From Deltaproteobacteria bacterium (GTDB lineage: Bacteria; Desulfobacterota; Desulfobulbia; Desulfobulbales; JAJRZW01): a stretch of 64,000 nucleotides of DNA. A model generated the notes under the pieces. The model searched no databases. It saw only the letters and a list, made by a program, of their open reading frames with translations, and was not told the origin of the DNA. The stretch covers positions 1-64,000 of the forward strand of contig JAJRZW010000058.1 of NCBI GenBank assembly GCA_024275015.1, written 5' to 3'. Each line of letters opens with the position of its first letter. The first letter of the stretch is position 1. Shown piece after piece: positions 25,009 through 36,413 of this stretch. The position numbers were made by a program, and so were the translations under genes.

Positions 25009-25983
25009 ATGACAATGACAAAGCGCGGCCATGGGCCACGGACAAACGATATGGCGGCGGCCATTGATCTCGGGAGCAATTCCTTCCGGCTGCTGATCGC
25101 CACTCCCGGCCGGCCGCCGCTGAACAAAAAAATGATTACCGTTGGCCTTGGCCGTAACCTCGCGGCCGACAACCGGATTACTGCGGCGGCAGCGGAAAAG
25201 GGCGTGGCAGCCCTGGCAGAATTCCGTCGGGATATTATCAAAGCCGGAGTCACTGCGGCACGGACAAGGGCATGCGGCACCGAGGCCCTGCGCCGGGCCG
25301 CGAACAGAAATGATTTCATCGCCCGGGCTGAAAATATTTTAGGGAAAAAAATTGAGGTAATAAACGGCGAAACCGAGGCCCGATTAACCCTTAACGGGAT
25401 CATCTCCGGGCTCAAATGGCCCCGCCGTCCGGTTCTGATCGCCGATATCGGCGGCAACAGCACCGAGATTATTTACGCAAGCAGGCCTCCGGCAATAGAC
25501 CGACTGGTGAGTTTGGGCCTTGGTGCCGCCAACGTCAGCCACGATCTCGGCAAAGGAAGTATTGACCGGGTAACAGCGGCAATCGACACCGCCATGGCCG
25601 GATTCTGGTCAAAAATAAATCCGGATCGCCTGCTGCGACTGATCTTAAGCGGCGGCAGTGCCACCACCTGTGCCGCCATCAATCTCGGTCTCGATGCCTA
25701 CGACCCGAAACAGGTTCAGGGACACATTATCACCCGGGCGGAAATGGCGGCGATCAGCGACAGGCTGATAACCACCGCCGACGCCCGCGCCACGGCAATA
25801 AAAGGGCTTGATCCCGCCCGGGCCGCGATTGTCAACGGCGGGGTTCTCCTGTGCCGGAAGATTATGGAAAAAAGTGCCGCCGACAGCGTGATTATCAGCG
25901 ACAACGGCCTACTTGAAGGAATCTTTCTCTCGCTTGCGCCGGAGTCCGTAACCCCATATTGTGAAAATTTCCGCATTGAATAA
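25009..25983 (+). CDS. Ppx/GppA exopolyphosphatase / pppGpp phosphatase family
   Basis: 324 residues, a two-domain actin-like (ASKHA) phosphatase without the extra C-terminal domains of E. coli Ppx. Motifs: MAAAIDLGSNSFRLLIA (phosphate 1), RACGTEALRRAANR, INGETEARLTLNGI with the catalytic glutamate, and IADIGGNSTEII (phosphate 2). It hydrolyses polyphosphate or pppGpp. Short forms occur widely in Desulfobacterota. It stands alone, followed by R1 and guaB. Confidence 0.9.
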   Translation: MTMTKRGHGPRTNDMAAAIDLGSNSFRLLIATPGRPPLNKKMITVGLGRNLAADNRITAAAAEKGVAALAEFRRDIIKAGVTAARTRACGTEALRRAANRNDFIARAENILGKKIEVINGETEARLTLNGIISGLKWPRRPVLIADIGGNSTEIIYASRPPAIDRLVSLGLGAANVSHDLGKGSIDRVTAAIDTAMAGFWSKINPDRLLRLILSGGSATTCAAINLGLDAYDPKQVQGHIITRAEMAAISDRLITTADARATAIKGLDPARAAIVNGGVLLCRKIMEKSAADSVIISDNGLLEGIFLSLAPESVTPYCENFRIE

Positions 25984-26068
25984 AGGAATGTCTTGAAAAA
26001 TGGTCTTTTCGCCCGATCCCGGCGTCGTGAACAAAATAAAAAATACTCAGTCCCTGAGTCTCGGATAA

Positions 26069-27832
<1,764 letters not shown>

Positions 27833-27853
27833 AGGCTGAAAAACGAACCCCAT

Positions 27854-28007
27854 AGCAGTCCGTTGAAAAACGGATTGTACGCGGCGCTTGGACGCGCCGC
27901 CGATTTCACCGGTTTTTTTCAACCCGGTGAAATCGAGAGGTTGGCCGGAACTTGTTTTGGCCAACCGGAGTTGAAAAAGCCATGGACGGCTTTTTCAACG
28001 GCCTGAT
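27854..28007 (+). repeat. R1 multi-hairpin repeat between guaB and guaA
   Basis: Full copy in the same orientation as the one upstream of guaB: CAGTCCGTTGAAAAACGGAT, GATTTCACCGG / CCGGTGAAATC, GTTGGCCGGAAC / GTTTTGGCCAAC, TTGAAAAAGCC / GGCTTTTTCAA. Compensating changes within arms (GGATAAAAC versus GGCCAAAAC) keep the pairing, so the structure, not only the sequence, is conserved. It fills most of the 231 bp gap. Confidence 0.92.
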
Positions 28008-28063
28008 AGAACAAGGGTCGTCAAGAGATCGCCCCTGGACCTTTGAAATTTTCGAGGAAAACC

Positions 28064-29614
28064 ATGGACTTACACGAAGAAAAAATAGTCGTTCTTGATT
28101 TCGGTTCCCAGACCACCCAGCTTATCGCCCGACGGATCAGGGAGCAGAAAGTGTACTGTGAAATCTATCCATTCAACACCGATCTTGATAAAATTCTGGC
28201 GATAAAACCCAGGGGGATCATCCTCTCCGGCGGTCCCTGCAGCGTCAACGATGAAGACCCGCCGGAAAGCGATCCCGCCCTCCTCGACAGCGGTATCCCG
28301 ATTCTGGGAATCTGTTACGGAGCGCAGTTAATCACCAAACAGATGGGCGGCAAGGTGGAAAAAGCGGGCAAGCGTGAGTTCGGCAAGGCCGAGCTGACCG
28401 TTGCCGACACCGACGGCATCTTTGCCGGTTTTGAACCGGGGCGGGCAGAATACCAGGTGTGGATGAGCCACGGCGACCGGATTGAAGAAATGCCGGCCGG
28501 ATTCAAGGTCACTGGCGCAAGCGACCACTCGCCGGCCGCCGCCATCCGTCACCGGGAAAAACCATTAATAGGGGTCCAGTTTCACCCGGAAGTCGCCCAT
28601 ACCCTGATCGGCAGTGATATCCTCCGCAATTTTGTCTTTGGCGTCTGCGGTTGCGACCCATCCTGGACCATGCAGTCATTCATAGACACCACGGTTGCGG
28701 CGATCAAAAAAAAGGTGGGCAACAACAAGGTCATCTGCGCCCTCTCCGGCGGGGTCGATTCCTCGGTAACCGCGGCCCTGATCCACCGGGCCGTGGGCGA
28801 CCATCTCACCTGCATCTTTGTCGATAACGGTCTCATGCGCTCCGGCGAGACCGCAAACGTCCTTGATTTCTTCCGCAAAAAAACCGGGCTCAAGGTCATC
28901 TGCGTGGACGGAAAAAAGTTGTTTCTTGACCGCCTGGCCGGAGTGGCGGCCCCGGAAAAAAAGAGGAAGATAATCGGCTACGGCTTTATCGAGATATTTG
29001 AACAGGAGGCGAAAAAATTAGGCGACGTCAAATTCCTGGGCCAGGGGACCCTGTACCCGGATGTGATTGAATCGGTTTCCTTCCGTGGCATGGAGGTGAT
29101 CAAGTCACACCACAACGTCGGCGGTCTGCCGGAAAAGATGAAACTCGATCTCATCGAACCCCTGCGCGACCTGTTCAAGGACGAAGTACGTCAGGTCGGC
29201 CTTGAGCTTGGCCTGCCGGAAGAGGCGATCTTTCGCCAACCCTTTCCCGGCCCGGGTCTCGGCATCCGCATCCTCGGTGATGTCACCAATGAACGTCTGG
29301 ACATCCTCCGCCAGGCCGATGTCATTGTTTTAGAGGAGATGAAAAAATCCGGCCTTTACCGCAAGGTGTGGCAGTCATTTGCGGTCCTGCTGCCGATCCA
29401 GACCGTCGGGGTCATGGGCGATGAAAGGACCTATGAACATGTGATCGCCCTGCGCTGCGTTGATTCCGTCGACGCCATGACCGCCGACTGGAGCCGGATT
29501 CCCTATGATATCCTCGGCAGTATCTCCAGCCGGATCATCAACGAGGTCCGCGGGGTCAACCGGGTGGTGTACGATATCTCGTCAAAACCCCCCTCCACCA
29601 TCGAATGGGAGTAG
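28064..29614 (+). CDS. guaA: GMP synthase (glutamine-hydrolysing)
   Basis: 516 residues from the ATG at 28064 (GAGG seven bases upstream; the frame's earlier TTG at 28043 is unlikely). The glutamine amidotransferase domain has GICYGAQLI with the nucleophilic cysteine and FHPEVAHT with the histidine; the ATP pyrophosphatase has [15 protein letters not shown]; the dimerisation domain ends in [11 protein letters not shown], the conserved C terminus. It turns XMP into GMP. Followed at once by a long hairpin at 29618. Confidence 0.97.
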   Translation: MDLHEEKIVVLDFGSQTTQLIARRIREQKVYCEIYPFNTDLDKILAIKPRGIILSGGPCSVNDEDPPESDPALLDSGIPILGICYGAQLITKQMGGKVEKAGKREFGKAELTVADTDGIFAGFEPGRAEYQVWMSHGDRIEEMPAGFKVTGASDHSPAAAIRHREKPLIGVQFHPEVAHTLIGSDILRNFVFGVCGCDPSWTMQSFIDTTVAAIKKKVGNNKVICALSGGVDSSVTAALIHRAVGDHLTCIFVDNGLMRSGETANVLDFFRKKTGLKVICVDGKKLFLDRLAGVAAPEKKRKIIGYGFIEIFEQEAKKLGDVKFLGQGTLYPDVIESVSFRGMEVIKSHHNVGGLPEKMKLDLIEPLRDLFKDEVRQVGLELGLPEEAIFRQPFPGPGLGIRILGDVTNERLDILRQADVIVLEEMKKSGLYRKVWQSFAVLLPIQTVGVMGDERTYEHVIALRCVDSVDAMTADWSRIPYDILGSISSRIINEVRGVNRVVYDISSKPPSTIEWE

Positions 29615-29617
29615 AAG

Positions 29618-29712
29618 TCGGTGGTGGTCTCATCTTCGCACGATCATCCCGACTCATATAGCCACCACTATTACTCGCCGGAATGCTTGCGCGAAGCTGA
29701 GACCACCACCGA
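29618..29712. repeat. Long hairpin just after guaA
   Basis: Arms of about 44 bases with roughly four-fifths matching: TCGGTGGTGGTCTCATCTTC and GCGCGAAGCTGAGACCACCA at the base, GACTCATATAG / CTATTACTCGCC at the tip. It starts three bases after the guaA stop. No T run follows, so it may be a repeat or an mRNA-stabilising structure rather than an intrinsic terminator. Confidence 0.75.
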
Positions 29713-29829
29713 ATTATACCGCGCTGCGACAAAACTCGGTTCATCAAAAAATTCCCGGCGAATTTCTTATGTGATAGAATTATCAGGCAACCCTTGGATT
29801 ACCCCTGACTTTAAATCCGCTGAGGGACC

Positions 29830-31092
29830 ATGCCGGAAACAAAAAAAATCAAAAATCCCGCAAGCCTGCTTGCCGCCATTGCCGCCATCGGCGGTGAAAT
29901 CACGAATTCCCGCCGCAGCTCCACCACCAGGCTGACCAGGGTCCTGGACATTATCCTCAATCACCTGGGGGCGGAACAGGGATCAATCATGCTCCTTGAA
30001 AAGGACCGCCTGGTGGTCCGGGCCGCGAAGAGGAAAAATCTCATCGGCATGACCCAACCCCTCTCCAATGACAGTGTCGCCACCTGGGTGGCAAAAAACG
30101 CTCGCCCACTTTTCATCCCCGATATCACCCATGATCACCGTTTCCCCTGCCGCAAAAGCGACCGCAGTTACCGTAAGAACTCGCTGCTTTCCGCGCCGGT
30201 CATGCAACAGGGTAAGGTCCTCGGGGTCATCAACGTCACCGACAAGTCCGGAAATCATGACCTGATCCAGGACGATGCCGGCTACCTGGCCGAGTTCTGC
30301 GGCATCGTTGTCTGGCTGGTGCAGCAGCAACAACTCAACAAAAAAATCAGGCAACAGAAAAACAGTCTGAAAAAGAAAAACCTGGAACTTAAACGCCAGG
30401 AAGAACTGCGGGAAGAACTGGCCCAGGCCCTGATTCACGACCTCAAGGGACCGCTGGCCGAGGTTGTCGCCAATCTCGATATCCTCTCCTACTCCCTTGA
30501 CGGCGATGAAAAAGAATTTCTCCAGTCGGCCCAGATGGGTTGCGACCGAGCGGTACGGATGGTCAGCAACCTGGTGAGTGTCGGCAAACTTGAGGACGGC
30601 CGCCTGCGTCTGATTATCGAGCAATTGACCCCGGCCGAATTGATTGCCGAGGCCGGTGCCGGGATCACCACCCTGACCACCATCCGCCAGATGCACCTTA
30701 AAACCGAAATCGCGGACGGAAAAACAGCCATCCCCCTGGACCGGACCATAATTATCCGGGTCCTGCAGAACCTGCTGACCAATGCCATTTCCTACAGCCC
30801 GAGCGGCAGCACCATCATCATCGGCTGCAAAAGAAACGGCGACGGAATGGAATTTTATGTCCGCGACCAGGGCCCGGGTATTCCCCCTGAGATGAAAAAA
30901 TATATCTTTGACAAATACGCCCGCATCAGCAGCAGCGAAGAGCAATTGGTGGGAACCGGCCTCGGCCTTTACTTCTGTCGCCTGGCAATAAAGGCCCATC
31001 ACGGCGTAATCGGTGTCGAAAACAACCCCGACGGCGGCGGCCGTTTTTACTTTCAACTGCCGCTACCGAACAATCGAGATCATGGCAACTAA
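29830..31092 (+). CDS. GAF-domain sensor histidine kinase
   Basis: 420 residues, no membrane segment, so cytoplasmic. A GAF domain (residues ~30-175: LTRVLDIILNHLGAEQGSIM, DSVATWVAKNARPLFIPDI, LSAPVMQQGKVLGVINVTDK), a coiled coil, then a HisKA H-box (ALIHDLKGPLAEVVANLD) and an ATPase domain with N box RVLQNLLTNAISYSP, G1 DQGPGIPPEMKKYIF and G2 GTGLGLYFC. Its last 11 bases overlap the start of the REC-TPR gene, its likely partner. Confidence 0.93.
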   Translation: MPETKKIKNPASLLAAIAAIGGEITNSRRSSTTRLTRVLDIILNHLGAEQGSIMLLEKDRLVVRAAKRKNLIGMTQPLSNDSVATWVAKNARPLFIPDITHDHRFPCRKSDRSYRKNSLLSAPVMQQGKVLGVINVTDKSGNHDLIQDDAGYLAEFCGIVVWLVQQQQLNKKIRQQKNSLKKKNLELKRQEELREELAQALIHDLKGPLAEVVANLDILSYSLDGDEKEFLQSAQMGCDRAVRMVSNLVSVGKLEDGRLRLIIEQLTPAELIAEAGAGITTLTTIRQMHLKTEIADGKTAIPLDRTIIIRVLQNLLTNAISYSPSGSTIIIGCKRNGDGMEFYVRDQGPGIPPEMKKYIFDKYARISSSEEQLVGTGLGLYFCRLAIKAHHGVIGVENNPDGGGRFYFQLPLPNNRDHGN

Positions 31093-32251
31093 AAAAAACC
31101 CGGATCCAGCGAAGATGACCTTTTTAATTGTCGACGACATCGACAATATGCGCCGATCCATCCGGGCGATGCTCAAGCTGATCAATTTCGGCAAACGTTT
31201 TTACGAGGCCACCAACGGCCGTGAGGCCTGGACCATGCTGGCCGACAACGGCCTTAAACCAGATTTCATTATCTGTGACTATAAAATGCCGCACATGAGC
31301 GGCACCGAGCTTCTCCACCGGATCCGCAGCCGCCCCGACCTGCGGCAGATCCCTTTTCTGATGATCACCGCCGAGGCCAATATGGAGGTAGTGGCGGAAG
31401 CAGCGGAACACGACGTTGACGCCTACCTCACCAAGCCCTTTGTCACCGTGACCCTGGAACAAAAGATCAAAGAACTGCTGGAACGGATGGTCAATCCCTC
31501 ACCCCAGGTTATCCACCTGCAACGAGCCCGGGAACTGGAGGAAAAAGGCGATATCGACAACGCCATCCGCGAAACCACCGCGGCTATTTCGGCCAACAAT
31601 AACGCCTCGCGGCCCTACCGGGAGCTGGGCCGTCTCCATGTAAAAAAAGGCGACCTTAAAAAGGCGCTTGATTTCTTTGTTCAGGCCACCACCATCAACC
31701 GCCTTGATGTGGTTTCCTACCATTATCTGGGCCAGATACACCACCGCCTAGGCAACACCGGCGCGGCAATAAAAAACTTCTCCCTGGCCATGGAGATCAG
31801 CCCCCGGCACTACGACCGGGCGTTGAAATTCGCCGGGCTCCTCTTTAAGCAGGACAAAAAGAAAGAGGCGGAAAAGATCCTCCGACTGATTCTCCGCAAC
31901 CATGAATCCAACGCCGATATCATGGAAGAAGTCGCTGAAACCTGCCTTAAACACGGGCTTGTCGCCCTGGCGGCCCGGACATTTCGCGAAGTCATGCGCC
32001 ATGATCCGGAACGTTCATATCTCCTGCGCAAACTGGGAATCGCCCTGCACATGGCCGACGAAGACCAGGAAGCGGTGCGGGTAATGGAAAAAGCGATTGA
32101 TAAATTCGGCGAAGATATTGAATTAATGCTCACCCTGGCCCGCTCCTACATGCGCATAGGCATGATGATCAGGGCCGACAAATGGGCTAATCGCGTCACC
32201 CGCATGGACCCCGATAATTCCGAGGCCCATGAAATTTTACGCCGATGTTAA
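31082..32251 (+). CDS. Response regulator with C-terminal TPR repeats
   Basis: 389 residues from the ATG at 31082, which overlaps the kinase stop. Receiver: TFLIVDDIDNMRRSIRAML, phospho-acceptor in FIICDYKMPHMSGTELL, K in LTKPF. From about residue 140 a chain of TPR-like repeats follows (ARELEEKGDIDNAIRETTAA, GRLHVKKGDLKKALDFFVQA, YHYLGQIHHRLGNTGAAIKN and so on). There is no DNA-binding or enzyme domain, so output is probably by protein binding. This form is often found beside chemosensory or c-di-GMP systems. Confidence 0.9.
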   Translation: MATKKNPDPAKMTFLIVDDIDNMRRSIRAMLKLINFGKRFYEATNGREAWTMLADNGLKPDFIICDYKMPHMSGTELLHRIRSRPDLRQIPFLMITAEANMEVVAEAAEHDVDAYLTKPFVTVTLEQKIKELLERMVNPSPQVIHLQRARELEEKGDIDNAIRETTAAISANNNASRPYRELGRLHVKKGDLKKALDFFVQATTINRLDVVSYHYLGQIHHRLGNTGAAIKNFSLAMEISPRHYDRALKFAGLLFKQDKKKEAEKILRLILRNHESNADIMEEVAETCLKHGLVALAARTFREVMRHDPERSYLLRKLGIALHMADEDQEAVRVMEKAIDKFGEDIELMLTLARSYMRIGMMIRADKWANRVTRMDPDNSEAHEILRRC

Positions 32252-32254
32252 ATC

Positions 32255-34363
32255 GTGACCGGACAATCCATGAGCGCCACTCCAATTCTTCTTTTTCTCC
32301 ACCTTTTACCCTTTCAGGGACAGGGAATAAGCGGCGAAAAATGGCGTGATTTTATCAATGCCCTCAGGCATGAGTTACGCCACCATGGTCTCCCGGCCGA
32401 TGACAACAACCCCGAGTTCATCCGTTTCCACTTCAACCGCCCCCAGACCGCCATCGGCGCCGCCCTTGATGCCGTTTCCCGGGCCAAAGCGGCAAGCGCC
32501 ATTGCCGCCAATGCCACCTGTCCCCTGCACATTATCCTCGACTACCCCAGAGAAGACCAGCCAGGCCCGGAGATCCTTGAAGCCGGAATGGACGGAGAAT
32601 TCCTCCTCCCCGAACAACCATATATAACCCGAGCCTTAAAGAAAGAATGGGATCGTCTCACCGCCGGATCAGGCCTTGGCGACATCACCTTTGAAGCGGC
32701 CGGCAACAGTCTCTTCCTCATCAAAAGCACCCCCCCCGGGGGCTTCCGCACCCGCCCCCTGTTCAACGGCCGTCCCCTGCCCCTTAAGGGAGAACATCCG
32801 CCATGCTTCTACTGCTCAAGCCATGCCCATCTCCCGGGCCAATGTCCCGCTCGTTTCCTGGACATGCGGCACCGCGGCATCCCCCATGTCGGCTACCTGC
32901 CCCCGGAAGAAATCGAGCGAATATTCACCACTCTCTTCAGCGACCCGGGCAAGGTCGCGGCCCTTCTTGAACCGGGACTCGATCTCAGCCGAATCAGAAA
33001 AAATCCCGAGCTCCAGGTGGCCTGCGCCTGGTTTGACCTTAACCTTATCCATCAGCCGCGTTTTCTCCGTAATCTGGTCTTCTCTATTGGCCAGAAATGG
33101 CCTGCCGCCTTTTTGACCGAAGGGCAGAACATGGACTGTCAGCCCTTCAACCTCGGTATCGACTGCCTCCGCAGCGGCAATTACCAGGAGGCCGGAGAGC
33201 TGTTTACAAACATCATTAACACCCGGGAAAAATCAAGACAATTCGGGGCCAATGTCGCCCTGGCCATGCACTCCCTTGAAAGCGGCAACCATAAATATGT
33301 CCTCTCCTACCTCAATCGGGCCCGGGCCCTGGCCCGCAGTGAAAAAGAAGAGGTCTACATTCACCTCATCCTGTCGCGCTACCATTACGTAAACGACGAC
33401 CTGTGGAAGGCCGAGGATGAACTCGGCAGAATAAAAGGCCCGGGGCGCAGCCACCAGGAGGTAAGATACGCCTCAATTAGAATAGCGATAAAACGTGGAT
33501 TTGACTCGAATTTTCTTTCCGAGATAAGACGTCTGGCACTGGGTGACCGGGGAATATTCATCCGCGCCCTTATGGACCCGGAGCTGACCCCGGTGATGGG
33601 CCTTGTCGATGAAATTCTGGCGGAAATCCTTTCCGGTCTCAAGGGACGGGCCCTTGATGCCGTGGACATGAGCAAAAAGGAGCTTGAGGAACTGCCATAC
33701 TGGCTTGATGAAAATGAACCCGAATGGACCCGCAACATCCAGCTTGGCGAAACCATCAATAAGGCCTTTTCCAGCGGCAGCTATTTCGGCCTCATCGACG
33801 CCGAAAGCCGGGCCGGCACCCTGCTCCTGAGTTGTCAGCGAATCAGGGAAAAAAAAGCGCAGCAACTGAAAGAAAGCTGGCTCACGGCCGACAATGTCTG
33901 CCGGTCCTGCGCCTCGTTCTGGAAGGATTTTTCATATTGCCGCCTTTTTCGCCGGTTTGAAGAACGCCTGCGACGAACAAAGGCGGAGATCAGGAGTATC
34001 GGCGCCAGGGTGGAAATTGCCATCGACGGCGTTTCCTACCGGAAACTGTACCAGCGGATGGCCCGACTGACGCCGGGGTTAGACCGTCTCCGCGGCGACC
34101 TTGAAAAGATCCGCACCATCGGCAACAGCATCGACCTCTGCCGCGCCTTTGCCCGTAACCTCCTGATCTCAGAACTGCTCCTCATGGGGGTGATACTGCT
34201 GGCGATCCCGGTGCTGGCGCAGCTTGACTCCGCAGGCGGTGGAGTAATAATCAGCGCCCTGACCGACCCGGGGTTTCAACATCAGGCTCTGACTCTTGCC
34301 GGATTTGTCGTCGCCCCCCTGCTGGCACTGGTTCTCACCCTCGGTCGTACCCTCAGAAATTGA
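32255..34363 (+). CDS. Membrane protein with CCHC zinc knuckle and TPR-like region, unknown function
   Basis: 702 residues from GTG at 32255 (ATG 32270 is an alternative; no clear ribosome-binding site, so coupling to the gene three bases upstream is likely). Residues 184-197 read CFYCSSHAHLPGQC, an exact CX2CX4HX4C zinc knuckle with the usual aromatic after the first cysteine. Residues ~290-440 are helical repeats (FNLGIDCLRSGNYQEAGELF). A coiled coil (~540-640) and two C-terminal membrane spans (ISELLLMGVILLAIPVLAQL; TLAGFVVAPLLALVLTL) follow. The N-terminal 170 residues could be a decayed nucleotidyl cyclase-like fold, but I cannot show it. Likely part of the same signalling unit. Confidence 0.8.
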   Translation: MTGQSMSATPILLFLHLLPFQGQGISGEKWRDFINALRHELRHHGLPADDNNPEFIRFHFNRPQTAIGAALDAVSRAKAASAIAANATCPLHIILDYPREDQPGPEILEAGMDGEFLLPEQPYITRALKKEWDRLTAGSGLGDITFEAAGNSLFLIKSTPPGGFRTRPLFNGRPLPLKGEHPPCFYCSSHAHLPGQCPARFLDMRHRGIPHVGYLPPEEIERIFTTLFSDPGKVAALLEPGLDLSRIRKNPELQVACAWFDLNLIHQPRFLRNLVFSIGQKWPAAFLTEGQNMDCQPFNLGIDCLRSGNYQEAGELFTNIINTREKSRQFGANVALAMHSLESGNHKYVLSYLNRARALARSEKEEVYIHLILSRYHYVNDDLWKAEDELGRIKGPGRSHQEVRYASIRIAIKRGFDSNFLSEIRRLALGDRGIFIRALMDPELTPVMGLVDEILAEILSGLKGRALDAVDMSKKELEELPYWLDENEPEWTRNIQLGETINKAFSSGSYFGLIDAESRAGTLLLSCQRIREKKAQQLKESWLTADNVCRSCASFWKDFSYCRLFRRFEERLRRTKAEIRSIGARVEIAIDGVSYRKLYQRMARLTPGLDRLRGDLEKIRTIGNSIDLCRAFARNLLISELLLMGVILLAIPVLAQLDSAGGGVIISALTDPGFQHQALTLAGFVVAPLLALVLTLGRTLRN

Positions 34364-34393
34364 TGTAAACGCTCCATGAACGCTTTAACCTTT

Positions 34394-34563
34394 TGATGGT
34401 CTCATAACAAATCCCCGCGGCGGCGTCTTCGGCTATTTCCGGAAAAAGCGCCGGGCGGCCCGCATATTTGAGGATTTAGCCCGAGTTCGGGATTTCAGCA
34501 GTCCGCCGCCCGGTGCCCGAAAATCGCCGTTTTCAGCCGAAGCTGGGAATTACGAGTTTATCA
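34394..34563. repeat. R3 palindromic repeat, copy 4
   Basis: Fills the 197 bp gap between two convergent genes. Starts TGATGGTCTCATAACAAATC, arms CGGCGGCGTCTTCGGCTATT / AAATCGCCGTTTTCAGCCGA, ends ATTACGAGTTTATCA. The final TCA is the stop codon (TGA on the minus strand) of the FG-GAP gene. Confidence 0.88.
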
Positions 34564-36168
34564 GGAATTAAGATCAAAAAACAGCACCGCGCTTTCGTCG
34601 GCCTTGAGTTTGCCAAGCCAGCCGGTCTTCAGGACCAGACCGACGGCAACGGTATAATGGCCGGCGTTTCGGATCAGGTGATTGCCGATTACGTAACCCT
34701 CAATAGCCGGGCTCTTCCAGATCGAGGCCATGCCGATACCATCCCAGGCAAGAACATTGATCTCGCCACCGGAATAAATACGGCTCCGGGCCAGGATCCG
34801 GGAAAAATTGCCGGGGTTGCGATTCACCACCACTTCATCAATCCCGTCACCGTTGACATCGGCGACCTCAATCCGGGTGGCGAGATATTCCCGCGCCCCG
34901 GGGGTGTCGTCGGTCTCGGTAAATCCCCCTGTATCCCGGTCACCGCCCAGGAAACGATTGACCCCGGCAAAATCAGCGCTGCTGCGCCATAAGAGACGGC
35001 CGTCAATGCGGTAGACCGAAAGTTTGTCGCTCTGGTCAACGGCAATTATCTCCGCTTTATGGTCGCCGTCAATATCGGCAAAGGCAAGAGTAAACATATC
35101 AAGCCCCAGGGGAATATTCAGCCGCCCGGTATCCTCAACCGCCGCTCCGGTAAAACGGAGACGATTGATCTCCCGCCCTATGGGCTTGTCGAAACCGGCC
35201 TGCTGCCCGGCCAGAACCACCTTGCCGTCGGCGAGCGTGAGGGCGCGGATAAACCACGGAATCGCCCCGGCCCGGGTCACAAGCTCTTTGCCGTCAAAAT
35301 CAAGGATCAACGAATTCGGGATCCACTCATCATTACCGCTTACCAGGATCTCAGCCCGGCCGTCACCGTCAAGATCAGCGGCATCGATGAAATGCATCCG
35401 GGTCCGGGCCGGAAGGTCGACCGTGGCCAGGAGTAGAAAATCGCGCCCCTTGAGGCGATAGACCCGGACCGTTCTCGGGGTGGCGAAGACAAACTCGGCC
35501 TCGCCGTCGCCGTCCACGTCACCCATGGCCATGGCAGCCGCACCGAAACTGATATTGCCGCTCTTGTCAAACCGTTTAACCCCCATAATTTTTTTCCGCA
35601 CCGGGACACGAAGGGCCGGAACCGATGCCCCCACTGATCCCGCCACCGGAACCGGAGCTGCGGCCACCGGCACGGTGGCGCTGGGATTAATAAAGGGGCG
35701 TTCCGGGTGGACATTGCGGAGCGATTTCTCTTTTACCCCGGATTTCACCACGGTCGTTTTTGCCTTCAGCGCCCCGGAACCACTTAAGGCGGATCTGACC
35801 CTGGCACTCAGGTCATCCACCGCCGCCATCAACCCGTCTTCCCCGGCAGCGGTGGCAAAAAACCCCCTGGCCACCGCGCCCGCGGCCACCGGTTCAAGAC
35901 TGAGATCAAGGCTGTAGCTCTTACCAATGGCAGTGACGCTGCCATTGAGGAGATAATCCGCGGCCGCGGTCTTTTCCACCACCCGAATCCCACCCGTTAC
36001 CCCAAGACGGCTGGCGATCATGCTTGCCAGACCCGGCCCCAGATATTCACCGGCGCCATGAACCGCAAAAGGAGAAATCTTAACCCTGACAGGCCCCCGC
36101 GCCGCGACCGGAGAGGTCGTAAAGGCGACAACGACAAAAATGAATACGGGGATAATTTTTTTAACCAT
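34561..36168 (-). CDS. Exported FG-GAP / VCBS repeat protein
   Basis: 535 residues with a signal peptide (KKIIPVFIFVVVAFTTSPVA-A). Residues ~25-130 resemble a FlgO/TolB-type periplasmic domain (VRVKISPFAVHGAGEYLGPG, LLNGSVTAIGKSYSLDLSL). The rest is a beta-propeller-like set of FG-GAP repeats with calcium-loop motifs DVDGDGEAEFVF, DLDGDGRAEILVS, DIDGDHKAEIIAV and DVNGDGIDEVVV. Probably periplasmic or outer-membrane associated; the role is unknown. The stop lies in the end of an R3 repeat. Confidence 0.85.
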   Translation of the reverse strand: MVKKIIPVFIFVVVAFTTSPVAARGPVRVKISPFAVHGAGEYLGPGLASMIASRLGVTGGIRVVEKTAAADYLLNGSVTAIGKSYSLDLSLEPVAAGAVARGFFATAAGEDGLMAAVDDLSARVRSALSGSGALKAKTTVVKSGVKEKSLRNVHPERPFINPSATVPVAAAPVPVAGSVGASVPALRVPVRKKIMGVKRFDKSGNISFGAAAMAMGDVDGDGEAEFVFATPRTVRVYRLKGRDFLLLATVDLPARTRMHFIDAADLDGDGRAEILVSGNDEWIPNSLILDFDGKELVTRAGAIPWFIRALTLADGKVVLAGQQAGFDKPIGREINRLRFTGAAVEDTGRLNIPLGLDMFTLAFADIDGDHKAEIIAVDQSDKLSVYRIDGRLLWRSSADFAGVNRFLGGDRDTGGFTETDDTPGAREYLATRIEVADVNGDGIDEVVVNRNPGNFSRILARSRIYSGGEINVLAWDGIGMASIWKSPAIEGYVIGNHLIRNAGHYTVAVGLVLKTGWLGKLKADESAVLFFDLNS

Positions 36169-36224
36169 TTCTGATTCTCCGAATATACGAGTTGGTTTAC
36201 AGTTTACGGTTATCGGTTTAACCT

Positions 36225-36329
36225 TGACGGACTCGTAACAAGTATCTCAAACAGAAACGGGTCCACGTGATTTCAACAAGTTAGAAGCACAATTGCCGTT
36301 GGCCCGCAATTTATTGTGAGGCCAACAAC
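36225..36329. repeat. R4 repeat, copy 2
   Basis: Starts TGACGGACTCGTAACAAG and runs through GATTTCAACAAGTTAGAAGC, CGCAATTTATTGTGAGGCCA. Matches 8998-9103. A lone R1-type end (CTCAACGGTCTGTC, about 36345-36358) follows. The gap holds the divergent promoters of the FG-GAP and phosphatase genes. Confidence 0.85.
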
Positions 36330-36413
36330 CTTGACAGATAGTTTCTCAACGGTCTGTCAACCCTGAACATGATTGCGCAAAATACTTCCTCCGGGACAAA
36401 AAAACACAAAAAA

